Origin: an uncultured Treponema sp.
GTDB taxonomy: Bacteria > Spirochaetota > Spirochaetia > Treponematales > Treponemataceae
NCBI GenBank assembly: GCA_949300145.1
Contig: CASGDA010000010.1
Coordinates: 1 to 64,000, forward strand
Direction of reading: 5' to 3'
Length of the DNA stretch: 64,000 nt
In this document: in pieces, positions 17,783-26,311 of the stretch
How the letters are laid out: each line of letters opens with the position of its first letter
Position numbering within the stretch: position 1 is the stretch's first letter
The notes under the pieces: model-generated
Told to the model about the DNA's origin: nothing
The model's database searches: none
What the model saw: only the letters and a program-made list of their open reading frames with translations
Made by a program: the position numbers and the translations under genes

Positions 17783-18480
17783 CAGAAAGGGACAGCCTGA
17801 TTCCGGCGGACGGCGGACATACCGGTGTCGGCGGCAAAAACACCGGAAACGGACGCCGCGTCATAGGGTTGACGGGAAAAATGTGTTCGGGGAAAAACGT
17901 GGCGGCGGAAATTCTGGAAAAACACGGGTTCGCCGTAATTGACGCCGACAAAGCCGCGCACAGGGCCCTTGAGGAAAGCAGGGAAAAAGTTTTTGAAGCT
18001 TTTTCCGGCGAGGCGGAAAAACAGGGTCTTAAAATCAGGAATGAAGACGGAAGCGTAAACAGAAGGGAACTCGGTAAACTTCTGTTTTCAAAAAAGGAAT
18101 TGCTGGCCGTCCATGAGGGCATATTATATCCCCGGATCAATAAAATACTCAAAGAATTCACAGAAGAAAACAAACACAAAAATGTCGTGATAAACGCGCC
18201 CCTTCTTTTTAAATCCGACGCCGCGGCCCTGTGTGACTTTGTGATTATCATAGAGGCGCCCGCGGTACAACGGTTTTTCCGGGCATTGAAACGTGACAGA
18301 CTCGGCGTCATTCAAATTTTACGAAGATTTTCATCCCAAAAGGCTCTCTTCGCTCAAAATCCTGAAGAAAATACCGATATTGTAAAAGTGGACAATTGCG
18401 GAGGAAAAATTCTTCTTGAACGTAAACTTTTGTCTGTCCTTGCCTGTAAGGGCATAAAACCGGAAACACCGCCGGTTTGA
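17779..18480 (+). CDS. coaE: dephospho-CoA kinase
   Basis: 233 aa from the TTG at 17779, whose TTGA overlaps the polA stop; GGGGGGA seven bases upstream supports it. An ATG at 17761 would add six residues. CoaE performs the last step of coenzyme A synthesis, phosphorylating the ribose 3'-OH of dephospho-CoA. Seen: the P-loop GLTGKMCSGKNVAAEIL, DADKAAHRALEES, VINAPLLFKSDAAALCDFVI, and RDRLGVIQILRRFSSQ. The first 30 residues before the P-loop are extra to the family. PolA-CoaE adjacency is frequent in bacteria. The Thr/Ser normally ending the P-loop is replaced (GK then N), a mild oddity. Confidence 0.9.
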   Translation: MTERDSLIPADGGHTGVGGKNTGNGRRVIGLTGKMCSGKNVAAEILEKHGFAVIDADKAAHRALEESREKVFEAFSGEAEKQGLKIRNEDGSVNRRELGKLLFSKKELLAVHEGILYPRINKILKEFTEENKHKNVVINAPLLFKSDAAALCDFVIIIEAPAVQRFFRALKRDRLGVIQILRRFSSQKALFAQNPEENTDIVKVDNCGGKILLERKLLSVLACKGIKPETPPV

Positions 18481-18519
18481 ACATTAACACGAGGCGAAAT
18501 ATCTACGAGGGTGGTTTTT

Positions 18520-19335
18520 ATGGAGCAGAAAAAAATACTTTGGATTGTGGCGGCTGTCAGTGTATTTATTCTTGTTATTTTCGGTTTTGCGCTTGTAATG
18601 AATTCCCCGTCCAAAACAGCGGAACAGGGACGGCAGTTTGCGTCCGCATACACGCCGGGAACAGCGACTTCCATAGGACGCGAAAATATAACATCGAAGG
18701 ACGGGGCCGCGAACGTAGATCCTGATTCATGGATACAGAATCCGGAGCAGACCCCCGGCCTCGACACGGAGATTGTCCCGGCCGGCACCAATTCCCTGAC
18801 GGATTTGAATACCGCCGGAAACAACAATTCCATTCCGGGAAACACATCGAATCCGGACACAATCGACGTAAGGAATTTAACCGGAAGAAATGAAACAAGC
18901 AGGGAAACGGCTGCAAATACAGCTTCCGCGGAAAAAACAACCCGGCCCGCTGCAACGGCACAGTCTGAAAAGGACACCACCGTAAAAACGGCAGCGGCGG
19001 TTACCAGCACCGGCTCAAGAACGGCGGTCTCCGCTGAAACAAAGAAACAGACAACTGCAAGCGTAAAGCCGGCGGAACCTGCAACCGTAATACAATACTG
19101 GATACAGACAGGGTCTTTCTCCAGCAAACTCAATGCGGAAAACGCCAGAAAGCTTTTGACCGACAGATATTTGAATGCGGAGATTTTCACCAGGGAAGCC
19201 AACGGGGCGCAGACATACAGGGTACGGGTAGGCCCGTATGAAGACAAAAAAGAGGCTGAATATTGGCTTGGAACCATAACCCAAATGCCGGAGTTTTCCA
19301 AAAGCTATATTTCCCAGGTCCGTGCGAAACGATGA
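18520..19335 (+). CDS. SPOR-domain membrane protein
   Basis: 271 aa from ATG 18520 with GAGGGTGG just upstream (an in-frame GTG at 18511 is the alternative). One membrane helix at about residues 5-25, then a long low-complexity periplasmic linker rich in Ser, Thr, Ala and Asn, and a C-terminal SPOR domain of about 75 residues beginning at VIQYWIQTGSFSSKLNAENA and containing YRVRVGPYEDKKEAEYWL. SPOR domains bind denuded glycan strands of septal peptidoglycan, so a cell-division or wall-remodelling role is likely (FtsN/DedD-like topology). It follows coaE by 39 bp and may share its transcript. Exact role in a spirochaete is not known to me. Confidence 0.85.
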   Translation: MEQKKILWIVAAVSVFILVIFGFALVMNSPSKTAEQGRQFASAYTPGTATSIGRENITSKDGAANVDPDSWIQNPEQTPGLDTEIVPAGTNSLTDLNTAGNNNSIPGNTSNPDTIDVRNLTGRNETSRETAANTASAEKTTRPAATAQSEKDTTVKTAAAVTSTGSRTAVSAETKKQTTASVKPAEPATVIQYWIQTGSFSSKLNAENARKLLTDRYLNAEIFTREANGAQTYRVRVGPYEDKKEAEYWLGTITQMPEFSKSYISQVRAKR

Positions 19336-19420
19336 GGGAATGAAAGCAGAAATAAAAAATTTTTCTGATAATTTAAGTCGAAAATAGGCCGGCAAAATAA
19401 AAACACCGTATATAAAGGGC

Positions 19421-20839
19421 ATGAGAATAATTAAAATCATGCCTTTTATTTTTTTCCTGGGGTTACACCATTTTCTGCCGACGGCTGCTTACTGCCGGAA
19501 TACGGTTGTTTTTTCGGCCCCCTTTCTGGAAACCCGCTACAAAAAGAATTTCGTTACAGGGAACGAAAAGGCCGATCCGGATTTATTCAGGATAAAAGCA
19601 GGTACTGAAGGAATCCAGGCTTCGGTTTACGGAAAAAAGAAAGACGGCGGGAATTTTGAACTCACATCATTCAAAACAGGCTTTTCCCCTTTCCGGGGCA
19701 ACAAACTGATGATACATTTTTTTTACGGTTCCCTGGGATACAACGGATTCGCGTCCCGGCTGAGGAATCCTCCGGGGAAAAGCTCTTCCGTGGTTTACTA
19801 TCCGGTCAGCCCGACAAAATCCCTGTTCTTCAGCCAAAGCACCGCCAGCGGCAGGACGAATCTGGCGGCCGATATGTTTTTCGGCAACTGGAGGCTGGCT
19901 TTCTGCGGGGACATAAAGGGATACAGCTCAAGCCCTTTCTGGTTTTCCGGCGGATGGGTCGGCAGCCCGGGCTTCGCGCCATCGGCATCACTGTCGGTTC
20001 TGTTCTTCGGAGGAAAAAGCATATCGGAGGAGAAAAATGATGGCTCATGGTTTCCTGCCTACCACCGGGAGAATCAATCCGGAAGCCTGTCCGCAGGTTC
20101 TGAAATATCGGTAAAAACAAAACATTTCGGCTCTTCCCTGTTCATTTCGGGAACGGACGGGATTCTGCGCCCGGACGGATTCCAGATACGCGCAGACGCA
20201 TTCCTGCACGGAAAATACGGACGGCTGTCGGCCTTTTACAGCAAAACCGACCGTGATTATGCCGCCGTCAGCGGAAACAGAGTCACTGTATTGGAAAAGA
20301 GGGGCATATCACCTTACGCGGCCTTGACTGTCAACAGGAAAATGTGGCTGCGTTTTACCGCGGGGGCAGTATTCTGCGAATTGCTGGAAACCGGAGAAAA
20401 AGAATACAGCGGGGACATAAGCAGTTTTTATGCCGGAGGATATTTAAGCGCGGCCACATTGACTTCCTACGCAACAGTAAGGATAAAGAAAGGCGGTGAC
20501 AGAATCACGCTGGAAGGTTCAGCGAAATCCGCCGCCCTGCTGTCCAGGCGGCTTGTTCTTGAAGCTTCAATGAAATCAATATTCGCGGAAGAAAATAGGA
20601 ACCCTGAAGAAACCAAGATAACGGGCTCGGTCACATTCCGGTCAACACTGTACAGAAGCATAGGGATAAGCGCGGAAAGACTCAGGGAAGAAGAGGAAAA
20701 GAACTACACGGTTTCAGCCTTATTCACGGAAAGGCTTTCTGTCGGCAGGCTGAAAACAGATTTTTCATGTAAAATTTCAGCGCACACAGACGACCGAAAA
20801 TTCTCCGGGAACATAACGGTGAAAACGCTGTTGAAATAG
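19421..20839 (+). CDS. predicted outer-membrane beta-barrel protein of unknown function
   Basis: 472 aa. The first 25 residues form a signal peptide (hydrophobic FIFFLGLHHFLPTAA, then a likely cleavage before Y or R). The remainder alternates short hydrophobic and polar strands, with many aromatic girdle residues and Gly turns. The last strands (GRLKTDFSCKIS, KFSGNITVKTLLK) fit a barrel closing near the C-terminus. It lacks an obvious terminal Phe. I do not recognise the family. It is the last gene of the polA-coaE-SPOR run, 85 bp after the SPOR gene, and lies tail-to-tail, 7 bp apart, with the GH57-like gene. An outer-membrane or periplasm-exposed location is an inference from composition. 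Confidence 0.6.
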   Translation: MRIIKIMPFIFFLGLHHFLPTAAYCRNTVVFSAPFLETRYKKNFVTGNEKADPDLFRIKAGTEGIQASVYGKKKDGGNFELTSFKTGFSPFRGNKLMIHFFYGSLGYNGFASRLRNPPGKSSSVVYYPVSPTKSLFFSQSTASGRTNLAADMFFGNWRLAFCGDIKGYSSSPFWFSGGWVGSPGFAPSASLSVLFFGGKSISEEKNDGSWFPAYHRENQSGSLSAGSEISVKTKHFGSSLFISGTDGILRPDGFQIRADAFLHGKYGRLSAFYSKTDRDYAAVSGNRVTVLEKRGISPYAALTVNRKMWLRFTAGAVFCELLETGEKEYSGDISSFYAGGYLSAATLTSYATVRIKKGGDRITLEGSAKSAALLSRRLVLEASMKSIFAEENRNPEETKITGSVTFRSTLYRSIGISAERLREEEEKNYTVSALFTERLSVGRLKTDFSCKISAHTDDRKFSGNITVKTLLK

Positions 20840-20846
20840 ACCGGAC

Positions 20847-22454
20847 TTATTTGCGGCGGGAAAACACCCTGTAATTTATGAACGGCAGGAAACGGTGCTT
20901 CCGTTCCATATCCGTAAGCCATTCCGTGCTGACAAAGTTTGAGCCGAGGGATTCATAAACCGTCGTGAAAGCTTTTATGCTTTCTTCAAAACGGTAACGG
21001 GCATATTCGCTGGTCGAAGGGTCATTCATCAGGACAGGCCATTCAAGTGACTGGGTCAGAAGAAGCTCCTTGGCCGCCATATTCAAAACACGTTCTTTCA
21101 AACCGGTGTCATTGGGAAAACGTTCGGCCAGATCCACCATTCTTTCCGTGGCCTTCTTTATATATTGGTAAATCCAGTCATTTGAATTATTCAAAAGCTC
21201 GTCCGCATATCCGGTTTCAAACCAGGAGGAAAATACGGGATTGACGGTTTCCGGCTTCACGGTTTTATTCTCGTATTTCTTTTTCAAAAAAGAAGAGGGG
21301 GTTGAAAATGAAATATCATCCCTGGACGCCGCAAGCCTGAAAACCTTCTCAAGCCATGAGACCCCCTCATACCAGTCATGCCCGAAAAAAGACGCATTAA
21401 AAGCGCAGGTCCGGCAGACAGACTCCCCTTCAAGGAAACCCGAAGCCTTTGACAACAAGTCGCTGCAGGAATCCAGGAAACCGGAGGCGTCCTTGTCAAT
21501 CTGGGCTGCGGCTGCGGCGGGATCGTACAGGACTTCCCCGCCGTTTTCACGGGAAGCCCGGGCCATATAACGGAAACCGGTTATCCTTCTTCCCATTTTT
21601 GCGTCAAACAAAGGCGCCAGATCGGCGACATCCATTTCAAACCCTATGTCATTGTCCACATCAAGGTAGACCGGATTCAGACTGTACCCCTTCCCCTCTT
21701 TAAAAAATTCCGCGGAGGCGAAAGAATCCCTGGGGAACAGGTTGAATCCGTTCTCACAGCAAACGGGTGAAAAAACCCCGGAGGACGGCGGACTGTCCGA
21801 AAAAAGGAGCGCTATATTCTCGACGATACTGTACCGGAATCCGTAAGCCTTGAGATTTTTTTCCGCCCCGGGGAACCAGCCCAGGGCGGGAAGCCAAAAC
21901 CCGTCCGGAATCGAATCAAAATGAGCCCTGTGGGCCATCAGTCCGGTTTCAATCTGTGCGTTGACTGCTTCCTGTATATCGCTGTACAAGGGGAAAAAAC
22001 AGGCCGTGGCGGAAGTCGCCATGATTTCAAGATAACCGCGCTCAGAAAAATAATCGAATTTTTTCAGTATGTTTTTTTCATAAATATCTACAAAATCACG
22101 CCTGTTCTTTTTGAGGACATTCAGATAGACTTTCAGCAGTGAAGTTCTGCCTTCATCCAAAAGATTGTTTTCTATGACGTACTCCGCGTAATCAATGGAA
22201 TGATCCAGATGAGCCATATAACGGTTTTGAAGAAGCGGGTCGGACAGCATTTCCGATAACTCAGGTGAAAATGCAATGGCTATATAAAAAGGAACACCCT
22301 CGGTCTCAAGTGCCGTGAAACTCCTCAGAAGCGGCAGGTAAGTAAAAGACAGCTCATTGAACAGCCATGATTCCTCCACCATTCCGGGATGATCAGGATC
22401 CCTGACATAAGGAAGATGCGCATCAAGTATGAACACGAGTTTTTTTTCATTCAT
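20847..22454 (-). CDS. GH57 (1,4-alpha-glucan branching enzyme-like) protein lacking catalytic residues
   Basis: 535 aa with the overall layout of GH57 branching-enzyme/AmyC proteins: DAHLPYVRDPDH at the N-terminus, EESWLFNELSFTYLPLL, the WLPxxGxxPG region, a DIGFEMD...RRITGFRY block, and FFGHDWYEG followed by the helical C-terminal domain with WIYQYIKKATERM. Two key positions differ from the family as I know it. The nucleophile motif WLPEC reads WLPAL (Glu to Ala), and the acid/base motif FDxELFGHWW reads FNASFFGHDW (Asp to Asn). Both catalytic carboxylates therefore look absent, so a non-enzymatic, carbohydrate-binding or scaffolding role is inferred. It follows the DUF4912 gene by 12 bp. 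Confidence 0.85.
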   Translation of the reverse strand: MNEKKLVFILDAHLPYVRDPDHPGMVEESWLFNELSFTYLPLLRSFTALETEGVPFYIAIAFSPELSEMLSDPLLQNRYMAHLDHSIDYAEYVIENNLLDEGRTSLLKVYLNVLKKNRRDFVDIYEKNILKKFDYFSERGYLEIMATSATACFFPLYSDIQEAVNAQIETGLMAHRAHFDSIPDGFWLPALGWFPGAEKNLKAYGFRYSIVENIALLFSDSPPSSGVFSPVCCENGFNLFPRDSFASAEFFKEGKGYSLNPVYLDVDNDIGFEMDVADLAPLFDAKMGRRITGFRYMARASRENGGEVLYDPAAAAAQIDKDASGFLDSCSDLLSKASGFLEGESVCRTCAFNASFFGHDWYEGVSWLEKVFRLAASRDDISFSTPSSFLKKKYENKTVKPETVNPVFSSWFETGYADELLNNSNDWIYQYIKKATERMVDLAERFPNDTGLKERVLNMAAKELLLTQSLEWPVLMNDPSTSEYARYRFEESIKAFTTVYESLGSNFVSTEWLTDMERKHRFLPFINYRVFSRRK

Positions 22455-22466
22455 AGTGAGTACATC

Positions 22467-23129
22467 CTAAAGAAAAGACTGACGATGATTCCGCCAATGA
22501 TTTTTCCGCAGTTCAGTTATACCGGACAAACCGAGAAGAGGAGCCTCCCTGACAAAACCGGTTCTTGGAATTTCAATTCCGGCGACAGAAGGAACCCACA
22601 CAACATTGGAAAGGGACAAAACTGCGACACGATTCAAAGAACACATGGAAAGCAAATCCACACGGCAGAAACAGCTGTGCTCTGAAAGATGCACATACCA
22701 TTTCCGGTCCGAGGGGGAAACCGTGATATTGTAGGAATCCTTAAGCCGCGTCAAATCCCTGTCTTCAAAAAAAGAAACCCTCAAACCGAAGGTTTCAAAG
22801 CCTCTCTGCGATGTGCAGGCGGAAAATTCAACGCTGCGGAAATCCCAGAAAACAAATATCCACCCGGGATCACGCAATAAAATATTTATCTGGGTTTCAT
22901 TATAGGATTCCGGAACAGTATCCGTGGAACCTTGCGGCAACGCATCGGCAAAACTTGAAGAAGCGGGGGCATTTGAATAAAATTCATCCTGGACTTCCAG
23001 CAACTCGCCTATAATCAACCGCCGGTTGAGCGTCGGAGGAATGTCCACCCCGAATTCGTCCCCAAGACGAACCAAAGCCTCGGTTGTAAGCGTCTCAAGA
23101 TACGCACGGTTCAGTGAAATATGATCCAT
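22467..23129 (-). CDS. DUF4912-domain protein
   Basis: 220 aa cytoplasmic protein of unknown function. Seen: an N-terminal helical part with LTTEALVRLGDEFGVDIPPTLNR (a SAP/Rho-N-like start), a short Ser/Pro-rich linker, then the DUF4912 core (INILLRDPGWIFVFWDF, and RKWYVHLSEHSCFCRVDLL) that ends with WVPSVAGIEIPRTGF. It lies 12 bp upstream of the GH57-like gene and shares its promoter. Pairing of DUF4912 with GH57-like proteins suggests a joint job connected with glucan or cell-envelope organisation; that is inference. GGAG before the ATG supports the start. Confidence 0.75.
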   Translation of the reverse strand: MDHISLNRAYLETLTTEALVRLGDEFGVDIPPTLNRRLIIGELLEVQDEFYSNAPASSSFADALPQGSTDTVPESYNETQINILLRDPGWIFVFWDFRSVEFSACTSQRGFETFGLRVSFFEDRDLTRLKDSYNITVSPSDRKWYVHLSEHSCFCRVDLLSMCSLNRVAVLSLSNVVWVPSVAGIEIPRTGFVREAPLLGLSGITELRKNHWRNHRQSFL

Positions 23130-23142
23130 AACTTATCTCCGT

Positions 23143-23171
23143 ATGATGAAGAAAACGCCTGATAATGTCAA
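23143..23171 (-). promoter_or_regulatory. promoter of the DUF4912/GH57-like pair
   Basis: A perfect TTGACA (23166-23171, minus strand) and CATCAT (23143-23148, 4 of 6) are 17 bp apart, 14 bp upstream of the DUF4912 start codon, which has its own GGAG site. Confidence 0.48.
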
Positions 23172-23184
23172 GCGCAGGAAGCAT

Positions 23185-23889
23185 TCACGGGAACAAAGCG
23201 GCGACGCACTCTTCCATATGAGGAGGAAGGGGACATGAAATTTCGGCCTGCCGTTCCTTCCCGCCGTCCATTACAGGCAGGGTAACGGACACAGCCGCCA
23301 GCTGGAGCTTCCTTATTCCGTAAAGGCGGCGTATTTCCTTATTCAACTTGAAATCGCCGTACTTGTCATCGGCGGCCACAGGAAAACCGGCTGACGCAAG
23401 GTGACGGCGTATCTGATGCATCCTTCCGGTTTCTATGCGCAGAGACACAAGGCAGAAGGAACCGTCCGGGGAGGATTTCTCAACGTCGTAAAAGGTAACC
23501 GCCTCCTGGACGGACGATGGGCCGCACCTGTCCCTGTTTTTCCTTTCGAGGGGCATCCGTATTTCCCCGGAACGCCAGGAGGGACAGTTCAGGCACACGG
23601 CCTTATACCGCTTCACGATTTTTCTCCGGATGAAAAAATCCGAATACAAAGCGGCCGCATGTTTCGACAGGGCTGTAACCAGAACGCCAGCTGTATCCTT
23701 ATCAAGACGGTGAACGGGAAAAATCCTGGTACCGAGCTGCTCCGACAATATATCGGTGACGCAGATACCGACGCCCTCCCCGCCCTGGACTGCAAGCCCC
23801 GCGGGTTTTGATATGACGGCGATTAATTCATCCTGGTAAAGGATGTCCAGGGTTCCGCCCCTTTTCCTGTTGATGCCAATTTTGTCCAC
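23185..23889 (-). CDS. RluA-family 23S/tRNA pseudouridine synthase
   Basis: 234 aa starting at a GTG codon. It is the catalytic domain of the RluA family without an S4 domain, as in TruC/RluA-type enzymes, which isomerise specific uridines in rRNA or tRNA. Seen: the catalytic Asp in VHRLDKDTAGVLV; KRYKAV; the ETGRMHQIRRHLASAGFPVAAD block; and LQLAAVSVTLP. The start is 14 bp from the divergent transglutaminase-like gene, so both promoters must overlap other coding DNA or be very compact. The target nucleotide cannot be told from sequence. Confidence 0.9.
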   Translation of the reverse strand: MDKIGINRKRGGTLDILYQDELIAVISKPAGLAVQGGEGVGICVTDILSEQLGTRIFPVHRLDKDTAGVLVTALSKHAAALYSDFFIRRKIVKRYKAVCLNCPSWRSGEIRMPLERKNRDRCGPSSVQEAVTFYDVEKSSPDGSFCLVSLRIETGRMHQIRRHLASAGFPVAADDKYGDFKLNKEIRRLYGIRKLQLAAVSVTLPVMDGGKERQAEISCPLPPHMEECVAALFP

Positions 23890-23903
23890 CGGAGGATATT
23901 ACT

Positions 23904-25085
23904 ATGAAACTGAAAAAAAATCTTCTCCCGGCCGCATTTTTTACCCTTATGCTTTTCCTTTCCACGGAAACCTTCAGCTTTGAGCTTCAATCCCCTGAAT
24001 TCGGTTTCTCCGTGGACATCCCGGAAGGTTTTTTCCTTGCGGAAAAAAGGGGAAATGACCGCTACAGATTCCGGAACACAGTTTTCCCCGCTGAACTCCA
24101 GATAGCGGTTTATCCCGCGGGGGATTTCTCCTCAGGGGCGGAAGCCCTTTCACACATAACGGAACAAATCGGCTCCGGCGAACCGGCGGCGGAATTCATG
24201 TGGCGTTACAGGAAATGCGCAGTCACCAGACTTGTTTTTGAGGAAAAACAGGTGGACGGCGCAGTCATACCGGGAGGCGCGGGCTGGGCGGCGGCCGCGG
24301 AACTTCCGCTGGAGAAAGGCTGGCTTGCAATAGCCTCCTACCATTACAACGGCGCGGGCGGAAACGGAACATGGGGAATATCAGAACAGGAACTGGAAAG
24401 TTTCCATCTTTCAGTGCTGGATTCTTTTTCGACGGATGCATACGCAAAATTATCGCCGGGACTTGTCACCACATTTTGTTTTCCGCCGGAAGGTGAAATA
24501 AAGTGCGGATTTGAAAGCGGAAACATAAAGCTTTCCGTCCCGTTTGACAAATCCGACATGGAAGCAGGCCAATATGTCATAGAACGGGAAATCGGAATCC
24601 TTTCAAAATACATCGGGAGCGAATATCCGGTGGAAGCGTGGAAAAGATATTACAGAATGATTTTCAGGGATTCGTATGGGAGGCTGGAAAAAGCGGGATT
24701 CATCCTCGGGAACCATCTGCCGGAAAACCCGGAAAAGCGGGCGGAAGAATTTATAAAATGGATTTTCAGTTTCAAGTATGAAAGGAACCTGCAGGGAAGT
24801 GATTTCCTCAATTTACCGGAAGCCTTTGCGGAGCGCAGGGGTGACTGCGACACAAGATGCATGCTGCTGATAGTTCTGATGAAACAATCAGGAACAGACG
24901 GAGTTCTTTTAATCTCACCGGAATTCAGCCACAGCGTGGCGGCTCTCGACATTCAACGCGAGGGGCCTTCTTTTGAAATAGACGGCAAAAAATACGCTGT
25001 GGTGGACTTAACTTCAAGCAAAACCAACGGCAAACTGTCCGAAGAAATGGAGGATTCATCGAAGTGGTTCGCCGTAAGTTTTTAG
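23904..25085 (+). CDS. exported transglutaminase-like cysteine protease-fold protein
   Basis: 393 aa. Signal peptide at 1-26 (LLPAAFFTLMLFLSTETFSF). The N-terminal two thirds form a beta-rich domain I do not recognise, opening with ELQSPEFGFSVDIPEGFF. The C-terminal part is a transglutaminase-like core with a visible triad: Cys in RRGDCDTRCMLL, His in EFSHSVAALD, and Asp in AVVDLTSS. The triad order C-H-D and the spacing fit bacterial periplasmic members, some of which act as proteases or amide-processing enzymes. GGAGGA sits 7 bp before the ATG. It is a single-gene unit tail-to-tail with ptsN. Substrate is unknown. Confidence 0.75.
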   Translation: MKLKKNLLPAAFFTLMLFLSTETFSFELQSPEFGFSVDIPEGFFLAEKRGNDRYRFRNTVFPAELQIAVYPAGDFSSGAEALSHITEQIGSGEPAAEFMWRYRKCAVTRLVFEEKQVDGAVIPGGAGWAAAAELPLEKGWLAIASYHYNGAGGNGTWGISEQELESFHLSVLDSFSTDAYAKLSPGLVTTFCFPPEGEIKCGFESGNIKLSVPFDKSDMEAGQYVIEREIGILSKYIGSEYPVEAWKRYYRMIFRDSYGRLEKAGFILGNHLPENPEKRAEEFIKWIFSFKYERNLQGSDFLNLPEAFAERRGDCDTRCMLLIVLMKQSGTDGVLLISPEFSHSVAALDIQREGPSFEIDGKKYAVVDLTSSKTNGKLSEEMEDSSKWFAVSF

Positions 25086-25094
25086 CCCCGGAAA

Positions 25095-25745
25095 TCAGCT
25101 TTCAGCAAGCAGATTGTAGGCGTCCTGGGATGACCGGGCGTTAATCAAACCTTCCCGCAGCTCGGCGCTTTTCAGCTTGGAACTGAAAAAGGAAAGGGTC
25201 TGGAGATAATAAGCGTGCTGGTTATAAGCCGCGGCGACCATGAAAAGCAGACGCACGGGAAGGTCGTCTATACTCTGGAAGTCAAGTATATCATGACGGC
25301 ATATTCCGACAGCCATGACAAGATCCGTCACGGAGGAAAGCCTGACATGGGGGATTGCGATTCCGCGGCCGATTGCGGTTGACATCAGCTCCTCGCGCTT
25401 GAGGATTTCAACCGTCAGCTCGTTGAGGTTTTTTATCTGGGGGGCTGTACCGAGAACTTCCGAAAGCTCCACGAGGGCATCACGCCTTGAAGAATGCTCG
25501 ATGAATACAATGCGGTCCGGGGAAAGGATGTTCTGCACCCTGACAGACGTATTCTCGGTCAGCGTTTTCGAGGAATTGGAAAGACGGTCATCAACCCATT
25601 TTTCAATTTCCTTTTTCTTAAACCGCCAGACTGTACCTATTTTTCCAGCGGGGATTTCCCCCTTCTGGGCCCAATCGTAAACAGTGCGTTCCGAAACCCG
25701 AAGATATTTCGCAACTTCTTCTATTGTGAGGATGTCGTCTGCCAA
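25095..25745 (-). CDS. ptsN: excisionase/MerR-type HTH fused to PTS EIIA (PtsN-like) domain
   Basis: 216 aa. The N-terminal 55 residues are an excisionase-type helix-turn-helix (LTIEEVAKYLRVSERTVYDWAQKGEIP, then WRFKKKEIEKWV). The rest is an EIIA-fructose/nitrogen domain with the phosphorylatable His in GRGIAIPHVRLSS. This fusion is known from spirochaetes and suggests a PTS phosphorelay that acts on transcription directly rather than on sugar uptake. The protein begins at TTG, chosen because AGGAGACGATT precedes it. No HPr or EI gene lies in the window. A perfect -35 and an inverted repeat sit upstream, possibly for autoregulation. Confidence 0.88.
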   Translation of the reverse strand: MADDILTIEEVAKYLRVSERTVYDWAQKGEIPAGKIGTVWRFKKKEIEKWVDDRLSNSSKTLTENTSVRVQNILSPDRIVFIEHSSRRDALVELSEVLGTAPQIKNLNELTVEILKREELMSTAIGRGIAIPHVRLSSVTDLVMAVGICRHDILDFQSIDDLPVRLLFMVAAAYNQHAYYLQTLSFFSSKLKSAELREGLINARSSQDAYNLLAES

Positions 25746-25774
25746 AATCGTCTCCTAAATGTCTGATATGCCCC

Positions 25775-25804
25775 CATTTTGCGAAATACCGCACAAAATG
25801 TCAA
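25775..25804 (-). promoter_or_regulatory. ptsN promoter with overlapping palindrome
   Basis: On the minus strand a perfect TTGACA (25799-25804) is followed after 17 bp by CAAAAT (25776-25781). CATTTTG (25775-25781) and CAAAATG (25794-25800) form an inverted repeat with a 12-bp spacer that touches both hexamers. A repressor or the HTH-EIIA protein itself could bind here. Confidence 0.45.
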
Positions 25805-25833
25805 GTATCTTCATTATCAACAAAAGGAAACGG

Positions 25834-26286
25834 TTATCTTGCCAGCTCATGCAGGGAATCCTCCGGATACAGTCCGGAAACTGAGGAAAACACAACCTTT
25901 TCCCAAACCGGACCGAAAATGACGGGAGAATCCTTTTCCATGAATTCGGAAATAACCTGCCGGCATATACCGCAGGGAGGCACGGGGTAACCGGCGTCCG
26001 GGGCGCAGACCGCGAGGGCTGTGAATTCCTTTTTCCCGGCGGCCACCGCGGAAAAAACGGCGGTCCTTTCCGCGCAGTTTGTCGCACCGAAAGACCTGTT
26101 TTCCACATTCACCCCTGTAAAAATCTCTCCGTCAGCCGTAAGCAGGGCCGCCCCCACCCTGAAATGTGAATAAGGGACGTAGGCGTTTTCGACGGCTTTT
26201 TCCGCCTTTTCAAAGAGTTCCTTCAGGGTTTCCTTTGTGATTCCACCGGATACAACAGAATTCCGGCTCTGTATTGAATTTTCCAT
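25834..26286 (-). CDS. cdd: cytidine deaminase
   Basis: 150 aa homotetrameric-type CDA that deaminates cytidine and deoxycytidine in pyrimidine salvage. Seen: VENRSFGATNCAERTAVFSA, with the first zinc Cys and the catalytic Glu in the CAE motif, and VPPCGICRQVISEF, with the other two zinc Cys residues (PCxxC). VPYSHFRVGAALL is typical of the family. The N-terminus carries about 15 residues before the usual start, so an internal start is possible. A TATAAT box ends 6 nt before this ATG, and AGGTGA abuts it. The 5' end overlaps the longest frame of the divergent propeller gene. Confidence 0.93.
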   Translation of the reverse strand: MENSIQSRNSVVSGGITKETLKELFEKAEKAVENAYVPYSHFRVGAALLTADGEIFTGVNVENRSFGATNCAERTAVFSAVAAGKKEFTALAVCAPDAGYPVPPCGICRQVISEFMEKDSPVIFGPVWEKVVFSSVSGLYPEDSLHELAR

Positions 26287-26292
26287 TCACCT

Positions 26293-26298
26293 ATTATA
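26293..26298 (-). promoter_or_regulatory. -10 box of cdd at leaderless distance
   Basis: A perfect TATAAT on the minus strand lies 6 nt before the cdd ATG. No convincing -35 is present at 16-18 bp (best match ATGATT at 18). AGGTGA directly before the ATG might still act as a ribosome site with short spacing. Confidence 0.3.
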
Positions 26299-26311
26299 CC
26301 ATGAAAGGGAT

